Source: Mycobacterium ahvazicum
GTDB taxonomy: Bacteria > Actinomycetota > Actinomycetes > Mycobacteriales > Mycobacteriaceae
Reading direction: 5' to 3'
Length of the DNA stretch: 64,000 bases
Assembly: GCF_900176255.2 (NCBI RefSeq)
Contig: NZ_FXEG02000002.1
Coordinates: 1,426,001-1,490,000, forward strand
This document shows positions 1 to 8,739 of this stretch, one piece after another. The notes below the pieces were generated by a model. That model was not told the DNA's origin. It made no database searches and saw nothing but the letters and a program-made list of their open reading frames with translations. Positions within the stretch are counted from its first letter, which is position 1; each line of letters opens with the position of its first letter. Made by a program: the position numbers and the translations under genes.

Positions 1-1241
1 GGCCCGACTTCATCGACCCCGGCTACCACGGGCTGGCCGCGGGCCGGCCCGGGCGCAACCTCGATTCGGTGATGGTGGGCGACGAGCTGATCGGCCCGCT
101 CTACGCGCACGGCGCCGCCGGCGCGGACATCGCGGTGATCGAGGGCGTGATGGGTCTGTTCGACGGGCGAATCGGGCCCGACACACCGCCGGCGGGCTCC
201 ACGGCGCACGTCGCCGCGCTGGTCGGCGCCCCGGTGATCCTGGTCGTCGACGCGCGCGGCCAGAGCCACAGCATTGCCGCACTGTTGCATGGCTTTTCGA
301 CGTTCGATACCGCAACCCGGATCGCCGGCGTGATCCTCAACCGGGTGGGATCGCCCCGGCACGAGCAGGTGTTGCGACAGGCCTGCGAGCACACCGGCAT
401 CCCGGTGTTGGGTGCCATTCCGCGAACCGCCGAATTGGAGCTGCCGACACGGTATTTGGGCCTGGTCACCGCGGTCGAATACGGGCGGCGGGCCCGGCTC
501 GCCGTCGAGGCGATGACCGATCTGATCGCGCGGCATGTCGACCTGGCCGCGGTGCTGGCGGTCGCGGCAAGCCGCACCACCAGCACACCGTGGGACCCCG
601 TTGCCGCGGTGGGGGGGACGGCGCCCGGCCGCGCCACGGTCGCAATGGCCGCGGGCAAGGCATTCAGCTTCGGCTACGCCGAACATGCCGAGCTGTTGAG
701 CGCGGCCGGTGCCGACGTGGTCGAGTTCGACCCGCTGGTCGATACGCTGCCCGACGGCACCGCCGCCGTGCTGCTGCCCGGCGGCTTCCCCGAACAGTTC
801 ACCGCCGATCTTTCCGCCAATGATGTTGTGCGACAGCAGATCCGCGAGTTGGCTGCCGCCGGGGCTCCGGTGCACGCGGAATGCGCGGGCCTGATCTACC
901 TGGCTTCCGAACTCGACGGGTACCCGATGTGCGGGGTGCTGGGCGGGGCGGCGCGGTTCACCGCGGCGCTGAAGCTGGCGTATCGCGACGCGGTCGCGGT
1001 GGCCGATTCGGCGCTGTACGCAGCCGGGGCCGGGGTGGTCGGACACGAATTCCACCGGACCGTGATCACCTTCACCGAGAGCTACCAGCCGGCCTGGGTC
1101 TACCGGGCCGGCGACGCGGCGCCGCTGCGCGACGGCGTGGTGCACGCCGGGGTGCACGCGTCGTATCTGCACACCCACCCGGCCGCGGTGCCCGACGCGG
1201 TGGCGCGGTTCGTCGCCCGCGCCGCGGCGCGCCCGTCGTGA
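1..1241 (+). CDS. cobB: Cobyrinic acid a,c-diamide synthase, 5' end outside window
   Basis: ATP- and glutamine-dependent amidation of the a and c side chains of (hydrogeno)cobyrinic acid in cobalamin synthesis. The frame is already open at base 3 and reads PDFIDPGYHG then GRPGRNLD, the conserved substrate-loop region of CobB/CbiA, so the true start lies upstream. The C-terminal half is a class I glutamine amidotransferase domain: LLPGGFPEQF followed by AECAGLIYLA, with the nucleophilic Cys codon near base 882, and a late HEFHRT segment. M. tuberculosis places cobB (Rv2848c) immediately before cysG and efpA, the order seen here. Family assignment is firm; only the N-terminus is missing. Confidence 0.95.
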   Translation, partial: PDFIDPGYHGLAAGRPGRNLDSVMVGDELIGPLYAHGAAGADIAVIEGVMGLFDGRIGPDTPPAGSTAHVAALVGAPVILVVDARGQSHSIAALLHGFSTFDTATRIAGVILNRVGSPRHEQVLRQACEHTGIPVLGAIPRTAELELPTRYLGLVTAVEYGRRARLAVEAMTDLIARHVDLAAVLAVAASRTTSTPWDPVAAVGGTAPGRATVAMAAGKAFSFGYAEHAELLSAAGADVVEFDPLVDTLPDGTAAVLLPGGFPEQFTADLSANDVVRQQIRELAAAGAPVHAECAGLIYLASELDGYPMCGVLGGAARFTAALKLAYRDAVAVADSALYAAGAGVVGHEFHRTVITFTESYQPAWVYRAGDAAPLRDGVVHAGVHASYLHTHPAAVPDAVARFVARAAARPS

Positions 1242-1263
1242 CGGCCGCGCCGATCGTCTTCAC

Positions 1264-1269
1264 TAGGCT
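1264..1269 (+). promoter_or_regulatory. -10 box of a leaderless cysG promoter
   Basis: TAGGCT (TANNNT) followed by a 6-nt spacer and the GTG at 1276, with no Shine-Dalgarno. This spacing puts the transcription start at or next to the start codon, the leaderless arrangement common in mycobacteria. Confidence 0.6.
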
Positions 1270-1275
1270 TGCCGG

Positions 1276-2502
1276 GTGACCGAGAGCCCCTACCTCGTCG
1301 GACTGCGGCTGGCCGGCAAGAAGGTCGTTGTGGTCGGCGGCGGCTCGGTCGCCCAGCGCCGGCTACCCCTGCTGATCTCGAGTGGCGCCGACGTCCACGT
1401 GATCAGCCGGACTGCCACCCCCGCCGTCGAGGCGATGAGCGGAATCACGTTGACGATGCGCGAATACCGCGCCGGTGACCTCGACGGAGCCTGGTATGCG
1501 ATCGCGGCCACCAACGACGCGGCGGTCAACGAGGCCGTCGTCGCCGAGGCCGACAGCCGGCAGATCTTCTGCGTGCGCGCCGACATCGCCATCGAGGGCA
1601 CCGCGGTGACCCCGGCGTCGTTCGAATACGCCGGCCTGTCGGTGGGTGTGCTGGCCGGTGGCGAGCACCGCCGGTCGGCGGCGATCCGCTCGGCGATCCG
1701 CGAGGCGCTGCAACAGGGCCTGATCGCCCCGGGCAGCTCGGGGAGCTCCGACGCCGTGCGCGGCGGGGTGGCGCTGATCGGGGGTGGCCCCGGCGACCCC
1801 GAGCTGATCACCGTCCGCGGGCGGCGGCTGCTGGCCCAGGCCGACGTCGTGGTCGCCGATCGCCTGGCCCCGCCCGAACTGCTCGCCGAGCTGGGGCCGC
1901 ACGTCGAAGTCATCGACGCCGCCAAGATCCCGTACGGCCGGGCCATGGCCCAGGACGCGATCAACGACGTGATGATCGAACGGGCCCGCGCCGGGCACTT
2001 CGTCGTTCGCCTCAAGGGCGGTGACCCATTCGTGTTCGCCCGCGGTTACGAGGAAGTGATCGCGTGCGCCGACGCCGGCATTCCGGTCACCGTGGTGCCC
2101 GGTGTGACGAGTGCCATAGCGGTGCCCGCGCTGGCGGATGTTCCCGTCACCCATCGAGCGGTAAATCACGAGTTCGTGGTGGTCAGCGGCCATCTGGCGC
2201 CCGGGCATCCCGAATCGTTAGTGAATTGGAATGCACTGGCAGCGTTGTCCGGCACGATCGTTTTGCTGATGGCCGTCGAACGCATCGAACTCTTCGTCAA
2301 CGCGCTGCTGGAAGGCGGTCGACCTGCGGATACGCCGGTCCTTGTCGTTCAGCACGGAACGACCCCGGCGCAGCACACGTTGCGGGCGACTCTTGCCGAC
2401 ACGCCGCAAAAGGTGCGGGCGGAGGGGATCAGACCTCCCGCGATCATCGTGATAGGGCCCGTAGTAGGCCTGAGTAGCGTTCGGGGTTTAAACGATTCTT
2501 AA
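1276..2502 (+). CDS. cysG: Siroheme synthase, fused precorrin-2 dehydrogenase and uroporphyrinogen-III methyltransferase
   Basis: 408 residues, two domains. Residues 1-150: NAD-binding precorrin-2 dehydrogenase/ferrochelatase module (GLRLAGKKVVVVGGGSVAQRR, Rossmann glycines). Residues about 165-400: SAM-dependent uroporphyrinogen-III C-methyltransferase with GGGPGDPELITVRG, RLKGGDPFVFARG and VVPGVTSA motifs. It supplies siroheme for sulfite and nitrite reductases and precorrin-2 towards the cobalamin pathway. It lies 34 nt after cobB. The GTG at 1276 is chosen because it begins the conserved domain and sits 6 nt after a -10 box. Length matches the M. tuberculosis protein (Rv2847c, about 405 residues). 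Confidence 0.96.
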   Translation: MTESPYLVGLRLAGKKVVVVGGGSVAQRRLPLLISSGADVHVISRTATPAVEAMSGITLTMREYRAGDLDGAWYAIAATNDAAVNEAVVAEADSRQIFCVRADIAIEGTAVTPASFEYAGLSVGVLAGGEHRRSAAIRSAIREALQQGLIAPGSSGSSDAVRGGVALIGGGPGDPELITVRGRRLLAQADVVVADRLAPPELLAELGPHVEVIDAAKIPYGRAMAQDAINDVMIERARAGHFVVRLKGGDPFVFARGYEEVIACADAGIPVTVVPGVTSAIAVPALADVPVTHRAVNHEFVVVSGHLAPGHPESLVNWNALAALSGTIVLLMAVERIELFVNALLEGGRPADTPVLVVQHGTTPAQHTLRATLADTPQKVRAEGIRPPAIIVIGPVVGLSSVRGLNDS

Positions 2503-2505
2503 GAT
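2486..2505 (+). promoter_or_regulatory. efpA promoter region with AT-rich palindromes
   Basis: An abrupt AT-rich patch overlaps the end of cysG. It contains the 8-bp palindromes GTTTAAAC (2486-2493) and TCTTAAGA (2497-2504), the latter overlapping a possible -10 box TAAGAT (2500-2505). A start site near 2512 would give efpA a very short leader. No clear -35 is visible. Regulator binding is inference. Confidence 0.45.
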
Positions 2506-2524
2506 TACTGTAAGGTAACTCGTT

Positions 2525-4129
2525 ATGACGGCCCTCAACGACACTGAGCGCGCGGCCCGAAATTGGTCCGCTCTGCGCCCCGATCGTCCGGCACCCGAGC
2601 GCGCCGAGCGCCCGTCGGAAACCGCTTCCGGGTCCGCCACCACCCGCACTAGCAGGTATTACCCGACCTGGCTGCCTTCCCGCCGCTTCATCGCGGCCGT
2701 GATCGCCATCGGCGGCATGCAGTTGCTGGCAACGATGGACAGCACCGTCGCGATCGTCGCGCTTCCTAAGATTCAGAACGAGCTGAGCCTGTCCGACGCC
2801 GGCCGTAGCTGGGTGATCACCGCGTATGTGCTCACCTTCGGCGGGCTGATGCTGCTGGGCGGGCGCCTCGGTGACACCATCGGCCGCAAACGCACCTTCA
2901 TCGTCGGCGTCACGCTGTTCACCATCTCCTCGGTGTTGTGCGCGGTGGCCTGGGACGAGGTGACGCTGGTCATCGCCCGGCTGCTGCAGGGTGTCGGGTC
3001 GGCGATCGCGTCGCCCACCGGTCTGGCCCTGGTAGCGACGACGTTTGCCAAGGGTCCGGCGCGCAACGCGGCCACCGCCGTGTTCGCCGCGATGACCGCG
3101 ATCGGTTCGGTGATGGGCCTGGTCGTCGGCGGCGCGCTGACCGAGGTCTCCTGGCGGCTGGCGTTCCTGGTCAACGTGCCGATCGGGCTGGTGATGATCT
3201 ACCTGGCCCGCACCGCGCTGCGCGAGACCAACCGGGAGCGGATGAAGCTCGACGCCACCGGGGCCATGCTGGCCACCTTGGCCTGCACGGCTGCGGTGTT
3301 CGCCTTCTCGATGGGCCCGGAAAAGGGCTGGATATCGGCGATCACGCTGGGTTCGGGTGCGGTGGCCGTGGCCGCCGCCATCGCGTTCGCCATCGTCGAG
3401 CGCACCGCCGAGAACCCCGTCGTGCCGTTCGGCTTGTTCCGCGACCGCAACCGGCTGGTCACGTTCACCGCGATCCTGCTGGCCGGCGGCGTGATGTTCA
3501 GCCTCACCGTCTGCATCGGCCTCTACGTTCAGGACATCCTGGGCTACAGCGCGCTGCGTGCCGGCGTCGGATTCATCCCGTTCGTCATCGCGATGGGCAT
3601 CGGTCTGGGTATCTCCTCGCAGCTGGTGTCGCGGTTCTCGCCGCGAGTGCTGACCATCGGCGGTGGTTGGCTGCTGCTGCTGGCCATGATCTACGGCTGG
3701 GCGTTCATGCACCGCGGCGTGCCGTACTTCCCGAATCTGGTGCTGCCGATCGTCGTCGGCGGAATCGGCATCGGCATGGTCGTGGTGCCGCTGACGCTGG
3801 CCGCGATCGCGGGCGTCGGTTTCGACCAGATCGGCCCGGTGTCGGCGATGACGCTGATGCTGCAAAGCCTGGGCGGGCCGCTGGTGCTGGCCGTCATCCA
3901 GGCCGTCATCACCTCGCGCACGCTGTACCTGGGCGGCACCACCGGCCCGGTGAAGGTGATGAACGACGCACAATTGCGAGCCCTTGACCACGGCTACACC
4001 TATGGGCTGCTATGGGTGGCCGGCACGGCCGTCATCGTCGGCCTTGCCGCCCTGTTCATCGGGTACACCCCGGAGCAGGTCGCGCACGCCCAAGAGGTCA
4101 AGGAAGCCATCGACGCCGGCGAGCTGTAA
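2525..4129 (+). CDS. efpA: MFS multidrug efflux transporter EfpA
   Basis: 534 residues, major facilitator superfamily, QacA-like drug:H+ antiporter type with about 14 membrane segments after a ~50-residue hydrophilic, proline/arginine-rich N-terminus. Visible motifs: GGRLGDTIGRKR (MFS motif A between TM2 and TM3), DSTVAIVALP in TM1 and GSVMGLVVGGAL (motif C region) near residue 200. Near-identical over long stretches to M. tuberculosis EfpA (Rv2846c, 530 residues), which is associated with isoniazid and other drug responses. Located in the inner membrane. A weak AAGG ribosome site precedes the ATG at 2525, 22 nt after cysG, and a separate promoter appears to drive it. Confidence 0.96.
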   Translation: MTALNDTERAARNWSALRPDRPAPERAERPSETASGSATTRTSRYYPTWLPSRRFIAAVIAIGGMQLLATMDSTVAIVALPKIQNELSLSDAGRSWVITAYVLTFGGLMLLGGRLGDTIGRKRTFIVGVTLFTISSVLCAVAWDEVTLVIARLLQGVGSAIASPTGLALVATTFAKGPARNAATAVFAAMTAIGSVMGLVVGGALTEVSWRLAFLVNVPIGLVMIYLARTALRETNRERMKLDATGAMLATLACTAAVFAFSMGPEKGWISAITLGSGAVAVAAAIAFAIVERTAENPVVPFGLFRDRNRLVTFTAILLAGGVMFSLTVCIGLYVQDILGYSALRAGVGFIPFVIAMGIGLGISSQLVSRFSPRVLTIGGGWLLLLAMIYGWAFMHRGVPYFPNLVLPIVVGGIGIGMVVVPLTLAAIAGVGFDQIGPVSAMTLMLQSLGGPLVLAVIQAVITSRTLYLGGTTGPVKVMNDAQLRALDHGYTYGLLWVAGTAVIVGLAALFIGYTPEQVAHAQEVKEAIDAGEL

Positions 4130-4173
4130 CTCGCAACGTCTTTCCCACGGCTGGATGCCGTGAGTCATCACGC

Positions 4174-4179
4174 TAGGCT
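4174..4179 (+). promoter_or_regulatory. -10 box of a leaderless proS promoter
   Basis: TAGGCT, then 8 nt, then the GTG of proS at 4188; no ribosome-binding site in between. Confidence 0.5.
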
Positions 4180-4187
4180 GGCCCGCT

Positions 4188-5936
4188 GTGATCACCCGGA
4201 TGTCCGAGCTGTTCCTGCGCACCCTGCGCGACGATCCCGCCGACGCCGAAGTGCCCAGCCACAAATTGCTGGTGCGGGCCGGATACATCCGGCAGGTCGC
4301 CCCCGGGCTGTACAGCTGGCTGCCGCTGGGGCTGCGGGTGCTGCGCAATATCGAACGCGTTGTCCGCGAAGAGATGAACGCGATCGGCGGGCAGGAGATC
4401 CTGTTCCCCGGGCTGCTGCCGCGCGGGCCGTATGAGACGACGAATCGCTGGACCGAGTACGGCGACGGGGTGTTCCGCGTGCAGGACCGTCGCGGGAACG
4501 ACTACATGCTCGCCCCCACGCACGAGGAGTTCTTCACCCTGGCCGTCAAGGGGGAGTACAGCTCCTACAAGGATTTCCCGCTGACGCTGTACCAAATTCA
4601 GATCAAGTACCGCGACGAGGCGCGGCCGCGGGCCGGCATCCTGCGTGCCAGAGAATTCGTGATGAAGGACTCCTACTCCTTCGATATCGACGCCGCCGGG
4701 CTCAAGGCCGCCTACCACGCGCACCGGGAGGCCTACCAGCGCATCTTCGACCGGTTGCGGGTTGGCTACGTGATCGTGTCGGCGGTGTCGGGCGCGATGG
4801 GTGGCAGCGCGTCCGAAGAGTTCCTGGCCGAGAGCCCGATCGGTGAGGACACCTTCGTGCGGTGCGCGGAGTCGGGGTATGCCGCCAACGTCGAAGCGGT
4901 GCTCACCGCCCGCCCCGAGGCGCTGCCCATCGACGGTCAGCCCGCGGCGCAGGTGCACGACACCGGCGATACCCCGACCATCGCCGCGCTGGTCCAGTGG
5001 GCCAACGGCGCCGGACTGGGCCGCACCGTTACCGCGGCCGACACGCTGAAGAACGTTCTGGTCAAGGTCCGTGCGCCGGGCGGGGAGTGGGAGCTGCTGG
5101 CCATCGGGGTGCCCGGAGACCGCGAGGTCGACGACAAACGGCTGGGCGCCGCGCTGGAGCCGGCCGAATACGAATTGCTCGGCGACGCGGATTTCGCCAA
5201 GTACCCGTTCCTGGTGAAGGGCTATATCGGTCCGAAGGCATTGCTGGACAACGAGGTTCGCTATCTCGTCGACCCGCGGGTGGTGGACGGCACCAGCTGG
5301 ATCACCGGGGCCGACGAGCCGGGCCGCCATGTGGTCGGGCTGGTGGCCGGCCGCGACTTCACTGCCGACGGCACCATCGAGGCCGCCGAAGTGCGCGAAG
5401 GCGACCCGTCTCCCGACGGTGCCGGCCCGCTGGTCATGGCGCGCGGCATCGAGATTGGGCACATCTTCCAGCTGGGCCGCAAGTACACCGACGCGTTCGC
5501 CGCCGACGTGCTCGGCGAGGACGGCAAGCCGGTGCGACTGACCATGGGCTCCTACGGCATCGGGGTGTCGCGTCTGGTTGCCGTCGTCGCCGAGCAGCAG
5601 CACGACGAACTGGGCCTGCGCTGGCCGGCGTCGATCGCCCCGTTCGACGTGCACCTGGTGATCGCCAACAAGGACGCGCAGGCCCGCGAAGGCGCCACGA
5701 CGCTGGCCGCCGACCTGAGCCGACTGGGCCTCGAGGTGTTGCTGGACGACCGCACCGCCTCGCCCGGGGTCAAGTTCAAGGACGCCGAGCTGCTCGGGAT
5801 GCCCTGGATCGTCGTGGTCGGCCGGGGTTGGGCCAATGGCGTCGTGGAGCTTCGCGACCGCTTCGGCGGGCAGGCGCGCGAACTGGCGGCCGGTGTCTCG
5901 CTGGCCACTGAGATCGTGAACGCGGTGACCGGCTAA
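4188..5936 (+). CDS. proS: Prolyl-tRNA synthetase
   Basis: 582 residues, cytoplasmic class II aminoacyl-tRNA synthetase charging tRNA-Pro. Class II motifs are visible: motif 2 region [21 protein letters not shown] (about residues 140-160) and motif 3 [10 protein letters not shown] (about 455). Between them lies the ~180-residue INS editing-domain insertion typical of bacterial-type ProRS, and the C-terminal anticodon-binding domain follows ([12 protein letters not shown] onward). Length matches M. tuberculosis ProS (Rv2845c). The GTG start follows a -10 element by 8 nt. The stop lies 6 nt from the stop of the convergent gene. Confidence 0.97.
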   Translation: MITRMSELFLRTLRDDPADAEVPSHKLLVRAGYIRQVAPGLYSWLPLGLRVLRNIERVVREEMNAIGGQEILFPGLLPRGPYETTNRWTEYGDGVFRVQDRRGNDYMLAPTHEEFFTLAVKGEYSSYKDFPLTLYQIQIKYRDEARPRAGILRAREFVMKDSYSFDIDAAGLKAAYHAHREAYQRIFDRLRVGYVIVSAVSGAMGGSASEEFLAESPIGEDTFVRCAESGYAANVEAVLTARPEALPIDGQPAAQVHDTGDTPTIAALVQWANGAGLGRTVTAADTLKNVLVKVRAPGGEWELLAIGVPGDREVDDKRLGAALEPAEYELLGDADFAKYPFLVKGYIGPKALLDNEVRYLVDPRVVDGTSWITGADEPGRHVVGLVAGRDFTADGTIEAAEVREGDPSPDGAGPLVMARGIEIGHIFQLGRKYTDAFAADVLGEDGKPVRLTMGSYGIGVSRLVAVVAEQQHDELGLRWPASIAPFDVHLVIANKDAQAREGATTLAADLSRLGLEVLLDDRTASPGVKFKDAELLGMPWIVVVGRGWANGVVELRDRFGGQARELAAGVSLATEIVNAVTG

Positions 5937-5942
5937 GCGGGC

Positions 5943-6389
5943 TTACTCGTTGCCGCCGGGGAAACTGCTGGTGATCGGCCAGGCGCCCAGGATGCGGCTC
6001 CAGCGCGCGCTCATCACCGCGCTCTGGGTCAGGGCCGTCGAGGCGAACGCACGGTCGTCGGCGGTCTCGGCGTGCTCGGTGACCGCGCGCCACGCCGTCG
6101 CGCCGTCGTTCTCCATCCGCACCGCCAGGCGAGCCGCGTCGGCCGGGCTGCCCACCAGCAGGGGCAGCTGATAGCCCGCGGCGGCCGGTGGCGGGGTGAC
6201 CTTGCGGGCGGCCAGCATGGCGATCACGTCGTCGCGACGCTGGCGGTGTTGCAGCAGCGCCTCCACCACCAGGTTGTTGACGCTGGGCGGCGACAGCGCG
6301 GACACGATGCCGTAGCCGTAGATCGTCGAGTGCTCGACCGCCAGGGCATCGCAGAGCGCCTGGTTGTCGGCGTCCTTGCCGGAGGTCAT
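5943..6389 (-). CDS. Ferritin-like DUF4439 protein
   Basis: 148 residues when started at the ATG at 6389, which overlaps the upstream stop as ATGA; a longer start at 6437 would overlap that gene by about 50 bp and is less likely. Largely helical with alternating acidic/alanine helices (AVEHSTIYGYGIVSAL, LVEALLQHRQRRDDVIAML, AWRAVTEHAETADDRAFA), resembling the four-helix DUF4439 ferritin-like family. Corresponds in position and length to M. tuberculosis Rv2844. Metal binding is not established; Glu/His pairs on helices are compatible. Co-transcribed with the lipoprotein gene just upstream on this strand. Confidence 0.75.
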   Translation of the reverse strand: MTSGKDADNQALCDALAVEHSTIYGYGIVSALSPPSVNNLVVEALLQHRQRRDDVIAMLAARKVTPPPAAAGYQLPLLVGSPADAARLAVRMENDGATAWRAVTEHAETADDRAFASTALTQSAVMSARWSRILGAWPITSSFPGGNE

Positions 6390-6928
6390 ATCGACGGTCC
6401 CCCGGGCACCAGTGCCACCAGGTAGGACGCCGTGCACGACGCGGCGATGGACGCCAGCAGCCCGGCCCGGTAGCCCGACTCGGCCGACACCAACCGGGCG
6501 GCGTTGTCGGCCGAGGTCTTCAGCGCATTGATTACGTCGGACACCGGGGGTGGCGGCGGTGGCGGCCCCGCCGGCGCGGCCGGACTGGGAGCGGCGCTGG
6601 TGGTTTCGCTCGTGGAGGCGCTGAGCTTGCCAGCCGCCCGGGCGATCTCCGTGGACAGTGCGCGGGCGTGTGCGGCGCGCTGGTTGGCCACCACCGACAG
6701 CGCGGCCGCGATCTGCGGCGCGACGCCGACGGCCGCGGCGGCCGCACCGGCGAGCACGCTGTCGTGTCTGGCCTGGTCTAACGGACCCAATAATTGTTCG
6801 ACCGCTGGGGGTTTCGGCGGGGACTCACCGCAGGCGGAGACGACCACCCCGAGCGCAGCAAGCGCCGCACCCCCGGCGAGCACACCCCGCCGACTGGTGA
6901 CGGGTACAGCGCTAGGCACGCCCAACAT
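6386..6928 (-). CDS. Tat-type alanine-rich lipoprotein
   Basis: 180 residues. The N-terminus shows a twin arginine (SRRGVLAGG), a hydrophobic core and a lipobox ending VSAC, so a Tat-exported, lipid-anchored protein is likely. The mature part is Ala-rich and helical with a Pro-rich linker ([14 protein letters not shown]) before a second helical pair. Position matches M. tuberculosis Rv2843 (conserved Ala-rich protein). It overlaps the DUF4439 gene by the 4-nt ATGA, suggesting the two work together. Function unknown. Confidence 0.75.
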   Translation of the reverse strand: MLGVPSAVPVTSRRGVLAGGAALAALGVVVSACGESPPKPPAVEQLLGPLDQARHDSVLAGAAAAAVGVAPQIAAALSVVANQRAAHARALSTEIARAAGKLSASTSETTSAAPSPAAPAGPPPPPPPVSDVINALKTSADNAARLVSAESGYRAGLLASIAASCTASYLVALVPGGPSI

Positions 6929-7006
6929 CCTGCCATTGGGCGCCGGCCGGGCATGCCGCCAGGACCTCGACCTACGCGATCACCTCGTCATACGCGATTC
7001 CTGGCG

Positions 7007-7012
7007 TATCGT
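7007..7012 (+). promoter_or_regulatory. Possible -10 box for the rimP-nusA operon
   Basis: TATCGT in the 169-nt gap between the divergent lipoprotein gene and rimP. It would give a leader of about 80 nt. No convincing -35 is seen. Confidence 0.35.
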
Positions 7013-7097
7013 TGGTACCCGGTTCTCGCGGAACTTGAAGCGGTTCCACCGACGCCGGAAGCCAGTTGACCGGACAACTCAAGATGAGGAGCTCGCC

Positions 7098-7631
7098 GTG
7101 ACCACCGGGCTACCGTCGCAGACGCAGGTGATCGAGCTACTCGGTGGAGAGTTCGCGCGCGCCGGCTATGAGATCGAAGACGTGGTCATCGATGCCCGGG
7201 TGCGCCCGCCGCGCATCACGGTGATTGCCGACGGCGACACCCCTCTGGACTTGGACACCGTCACGACCCTGTCGCGGTCGGCATCGGCTTTGCTGGACGG
7301 GCTGGGCAGCACCGGCGGCAGCTACGTGCTCGAGGTCTCCTCGCCCGGTGTCGAGCGTCCGCTCACCAACGAGAAACACTTCCGCCGCGCGCGGGGCCGC
7401 AAGGTCGAGGTGGCGCTGGCAAACGGATCGCGATTGACCGGCCGGGTGGGACAGACCGGTGCCGACGCGGTGGCACTGGTGATCCGCGACGGCCGCGACT
7501 GGGCGGTGCGCGAGATCCCGCTCGCCGAGATCGCGAAAGCGGTTGTCCAGGTTGAGTTTTCGTCGCCATCCCAAGCCGAATTGGATTTGGCGGGTGTGGG
7601 TGAGTCTGGCAGGACGGAGGCCGGAGCATGA
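7098..7631 (+). CDS. rimP: Ribosome maturation factor RimP
   Basis: 177 residues. Needed for 30S subunit maturation. RimP core: [26 protein letters not shown] (alpha/beta N-domain) and [30 protein letters not shown] (C-domain start), close to residues 30-110. The frame is open far upstream (to 6504), but the GTG at 7098 is preceded by GAGGAG at ideal spacing and begins the conserved protein; the upstream part has non-coding character and lies antisense to the lipoprotein gene. First gene of the rimP-nusA-ylxR-infB-rbfA-nrnA series (Rv2842c to Rv2837c). Stop overlaps the nusA start by ATGA. Confidence 0.93.
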   Translation: MTTGLPSQTQVIELLGGEFARAGYEIEDVVIDARVRPPRITVIADGDTPLDLDTVTTLSRSASALLDGLGSTGGSYVLEVSSPGVERPLTNEKHFRRARGRKVEVALANGSRLTGRVGQTGADAVALVIRDGRDWAVREIPLAEIAKAVVQVEFSSPSQAELDLAGVGESGRTEAGA

Positions 7632-8677
7632 ATATCGACATGGCCGCGTTGCACGCGATCGAGGTGGACCGGGGGATCTCGGTCAACGAGCTGCTCGAGA
7701 CGATCAAGTCGGCGTTGCTGACCGCCTACCGGCACACCCAGGGCCACCAGAACGACGCGCGGATCGAGATCGACCGCAAGACGGGCGTGGTGAAGGTGAT
7801 GGCCCGCGAGGTCGACGAGGACGGCAACGTCATCAGCGAATGGGACGACACCCCCGAAGGGTTCGGGCGCATCGCGGCGACCACCGCGCGCCAGGTGATG
7901 CTGCAGCGCTTCCGCGACGCCGAGAACGAGCGCACCTACGGCGAGTTCTCCACCCGCGAGGGCGAAATCGTCGCCGGCGTTATTCAGCGTGACAGCCGCG
8001 CGAACGCCCGCGGTCTGGTCGTGGTGCGGATGGGCAGCGAAACCAAGGCCTCCGAGGGCGTCATCCCGGCGGCCGAACAGGTCCCCGGTGAGAGCTACGA
8101 GCACGGCAACCGGGTGCGTTGCTATGTGGTCGGCGTGACGCGGGGTTCGCGTGAGCCGGTGATCACGTTGTCGCGCACCCACCCCAATCTGGTGCGCAAG
8201 TTGTTCTCGCTCGAGGTTCCCGAGATCGCCGACGGCTCGGTGGAGATCGTGGCCGTGGCGCGCGAGGCGGGCCACCGCTCCAAGATCGCGGTCGTGTCCC
8301 GGGTGCCCGGCCTGAACGCCAAGGGCGCCTGCATCGGTCCGATGGGGCAGCGGGTTCGCAACGTGATGAGCGAGCTGTCCGGCGAGAAGATCGACATCAT
8401 CGACTACGACGAGGACCCGGCCCGGTTCGTCGCCAACGCGCTGTCGCCGGCGAAGGTGGTGTCGGTGTCGGTGATCGACCAGACCGCCCGTGCCGCCCGC
8501 GTCGTGGTGCCCGACTTCCAGTTGTCCCTGGCAATTGGCAAGGAAGGGCAGAACGCGCGGCTGGCCGCCCGGCTCACCGGGTGGCGCATCGACATCCGCG
8601 GCGATTCGCCCGCGGCCGGGCAGCCGGAGGGCCAGCCGGAACACGGCGCCAGCACCCCGATGGCTCACGATCACTAG
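7628..8677 (+). CDS. nusA: Transcription termination/antitermination factor NusA
   Basis: 349 residues. Binds RNA polymerase and nascent RNA, modulating pausing, termination and rRNA antitermination. Domains: N-terminal RNAP-binding domain (1-100), S1 (about 105-170, [22 protein letters not shown]), then two KH domains ([11 protein letters not shown], and [28 protein letters not shown], then [21 protein letters not shown]). It lacks the C-terminal acidic repeats of E. coli NusA, as is usual in actinobacteria. Translationally coupled to rimP. Confidence 0.97.
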   Translation: MNIDMAALHAIEVDRGISVNELLETIKSALLTAYRHTQGHQNDARIEIDRKTGVVKVMAREVDEDGNVISEWDDTPEGFGRIAATTARQVMLQRFRDAENERTYGEFSTREGEIVAGVIQRDSRANARGLVVVRMGSETKASEGVIPAAEQVPGESYEHGNRVRCYVVGVTRGSREPVITLSRTHPNLVRKLFSLEVPEIADGSVEIVAVAREAGHRSKIAVVSRVPGLNAKGACIGPMGQRVRNVMSELSGEKIDIIDYDEDPARFVANALSPAKVVSVSVIDQTARAARVVVPDFQLSLAIGKEGQNARLAARLTGWRIDIRGDSPAAGQPEGQPEHGASTPMAHDH

Positions 8678-8718
8678 TTCACGTTTCACCGACGACCGAT
8701 CGTGTCGGACCCCCGTGA

Positions 8719-8739
8719 CATAATCGAATGTATGTTCGA
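8719..8739 (+). promoter_or_regulatory. -10 box and LexA-like SOS box over the 13E12 gene start
   Basis: CATAAT (8719-8724) lies 7 nt before the ATG at 8732. Overlapping it is TCGAATGTATGTTCGA (8724-8739), which matches the mycobacterial SOS-box pattern TCGAAC-N4-GTTCGA at all but one position and contains the start codon. LexA bound here would cover the -10 box, start site and start codon. LexA-box control of 13E12 genes is known in M. tuberculosis; here it is inferred. Confidence 0.65.

Noticed and set aside
2444..3991. 515-codon antisense frame across efpA
   Set aside because: Gln/Arg/His-rich composition without domains; efpA is clear on the other strand.
6504..7097. Upstream extension of the rimP frame
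   Set aside because: Antisense to the lipoprotein gene; conserved RimP starts at 7098 with a good ribosome site.
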